From an uncultured Treponema sp. (GTDB taxonomy: Bacteria; Spirochaetota; Spirochaetia; Treponematales; Treponemataceae), in contig CAKZZO010000094.1 of NCBI GenBank assembly GCA_937885175.1, positions 1-22,920 on the forward strand: DNA of 22,920 bases, in the 5' to 3' direction. Below the pieces are notes generated by a model, which was not told the DNA's origin, made no database searches, and saw only the letters and a program-made list of their open reading frames with translations. The translations under genes and the position numbers were made by a program. This document shows positions 21,973 to 22,920 of the stretch, one piece after another. The number at the start of each line of letters is the position of its first letter. The first letter of the stretch is position 1.

Positions 21973-22884
21973 ATGAAAAAAATAATTACACTTTCTCTCT
22001 TGCTGCTGGCAGTTTCAGCAAGCGTTAGCTTTGCCGCAGGGGCCTCCGCTTCGGTTGATATGGATTACCTTTCTAAGGCCAGACGGGAAAAATACGTTGA
22101 AGATTTCAGTTACGTTTCCCGAAAGAATTTCAACACGGGAAAGCAAATCCGCGACATGGGGCGGCGTCTGGGAGCAGAAGTGCGCTATCAGGCGGAAGAA
22201 AATAAAGCGGACTATCCCTTTTCCAGTGGCTATCCTGACTACAAATACAAGGCTTCCCGCGTGTATAGCACGGGAACAAAATCCGGGGCGGATGTTGTGT
22301 ATATCGGTCGCCGTGCCCGTGTAGGAACTTTTAAGAACTTAAACCGCGTCATCTCAGGATATATTGAAAAGGCATATGGTATTTCCATGGCGCAGGCCGA
22401 TCAGATTGCGCTTAAAGTCTGCTACTGGAATACAAACCACTACAACGATGTCGCTTATTTTAAGAAGCATTTTGACCCGCGTGTTTCAGAAGTGTTCAGA
22501 AACCGCACCAAGAGCATTGGTCTTGCCCGCTCATACAAATATTGGCAGCCTTCCCGCGTGGTGATTCCCTTTACGATTGTAAGGGAAATTGTGCCCGAGG
22601 CTAAAGAACCAGCAAAGCCAGTGGAAGAAGCAAAACCTGTGAAAGAAGTTCCCCTAGCGGAGCCGCCAAAGCCTGTGGAAGTTCGTCCTGAACCTACCTA
22701 TGAGCCTCCCAAGCCAAAGACTCGTCCTCAAAATATCTCTGTAGAACCTGAGCCGGAGCCTTCTTTCTTCCAGAAGCACAAGGGCTTGCTGATTGGTGCT
22801 GCCATCGGTTTGCTTTTGCTCCTCGTAGTGATTGTAGCCGTGGCCCGCGGTAGCCGTAAGGAATACAGGGCAAACGCATTATAG
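21973..22884 (+). CDS. Secreted protein with proline-rich linker and C-terminal membrane helix
   Basis: The 303-residue product starts with a signal peptide (MKKIITLSLLLLAVSASVSF). Residues about 25-205 form a basic, Tyr-rich domain (KARREKYVEDFSYVSRKNF, YIGRRARVGTFKNLNRVISG) that I do not recognise. Residues about 210-265 are a Pro/Glu/Lys-rich linker (EPAKPVEEAKPVKEV, YEPPKPKTRPQ) with imperfect repeats. Residues about 275-297 are a membrane helix (GLLIGAAIGLLLLLVVIVA) with a short basic tail. The layout suggests a periplasmic domain held to the cytoplasmic membrane by a long spacer. The ATG at 21973 is chosen over 21934 because GGGAG lies six bases before it and the signal peptide begins there. 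Confidence 0.8.
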   Translation: MKKIITLSLLLLAVSASVSFAAGASASVDMDYLSKARREKYVEDFSYVSRKNFNTGKQIRDMGRRLGAEVRYQAEENKADYPFSSGYPDYKYKASRVYSTGTKSGADVVYIGRRARVGTFKNLNRVISGYIEKAYGISMAQADQIALKVCYWNTNHYNDVAYFKKHFDPRVSEVFRNRTKSIGLARSYKYWQPSRVVIPFTIVREIVPEAKEPAKPVEEAKPVKEVPLAEPPKPVEVRPEPTYEPPKPKTRPQNISVEPEPEPSFFQKHKGLLIGAAIGLLLLLVVIVAVARGSRKEYRANAL

Positions 22885-22920
22885 ATATCGTGCTTGAATA
22901 TCGGCTGGACAAATGAAATG

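Overview
The window looks like chromosomal DNA from a host-associated spirochaete, most likely a Treponema. This is an inference from gene content. The clues are a lipoprotein that joins Listeria-Bacteroides (InlB-type) repeats to a formylglycine-generating-enzyme-like fold, a second decayed copy of that fold, many secreted small beta-barrel candidates, a membrane pyrophosphatase, and a poly-G tract inside the signal sequence of an envelope gene. No rRNA, tRNA, CRISPR array, transposase or phage structural gene was seen.

Left part (1-10.5 kb), moderate GC, mostly housekeeping and envelope genes. It holds a chemotaxis receptor cut by the window edge (minus), an unknown two-helix membrane protein (plus), a K+-dependent-type membrane pyrophosphatase (minus), a small outer-membrane barrel candidate (plus), a DUF523 protein (minus) and O-acetylhomoserine sulfhydrylase (plus). 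It ends with a two-gene envelope operon: a CsgG/LpoB-like protein whose signal sequence is split by a run of nine G, then a repeat-rich lipoprotein with an enzyme-dead FGE-like domain.

Middle part (10.5-18.07 kb), visibly AT-rich, is an accessory island with live and broken genes. Intact genes are a DUF2971 protein, a small Cys-rich protein, a HEPN-type (RNTVAH) protein, a PIN toxin-antitoxin pair, an AbiTii-type abortive-infection protein, a small secreted protein and one unknown. Broken pieces are a membrane protein with a stop and a frameshift, two tails of Eco57I/TaqI-type methylase genes flanking the toxin-antitoxin pair, the tail of a DUF1848 gene, a frameshifted FGE-family lipoprotein remnant, and the tail of a second HEPN-family protein. 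It reads as a decaying defence island or recombination hot spot.

Right part (18.1-22.9 kb) returns to moderate GC. It has a copper P-type ATPase with a CopZ-like domain fused at its C terminus and its own internal ribosome-binding site, an UlaG/NAPE-PLD-like metallo-hydrolase, and a secreted, proline-rich, membrane-anchored protein.

The most notable cross-cutting signals are: (1) four unrelated genes with a -10-like hexamer exactly 6 nt before the ATG and no Shine-Dalgarno, which suggests leaderless mRNAs; (2) the poly-G switch; (3) a C-terminal domain shared by the HEPN protein and a truncated second copy 5.5 kb away; (4) the internal CopZ start.
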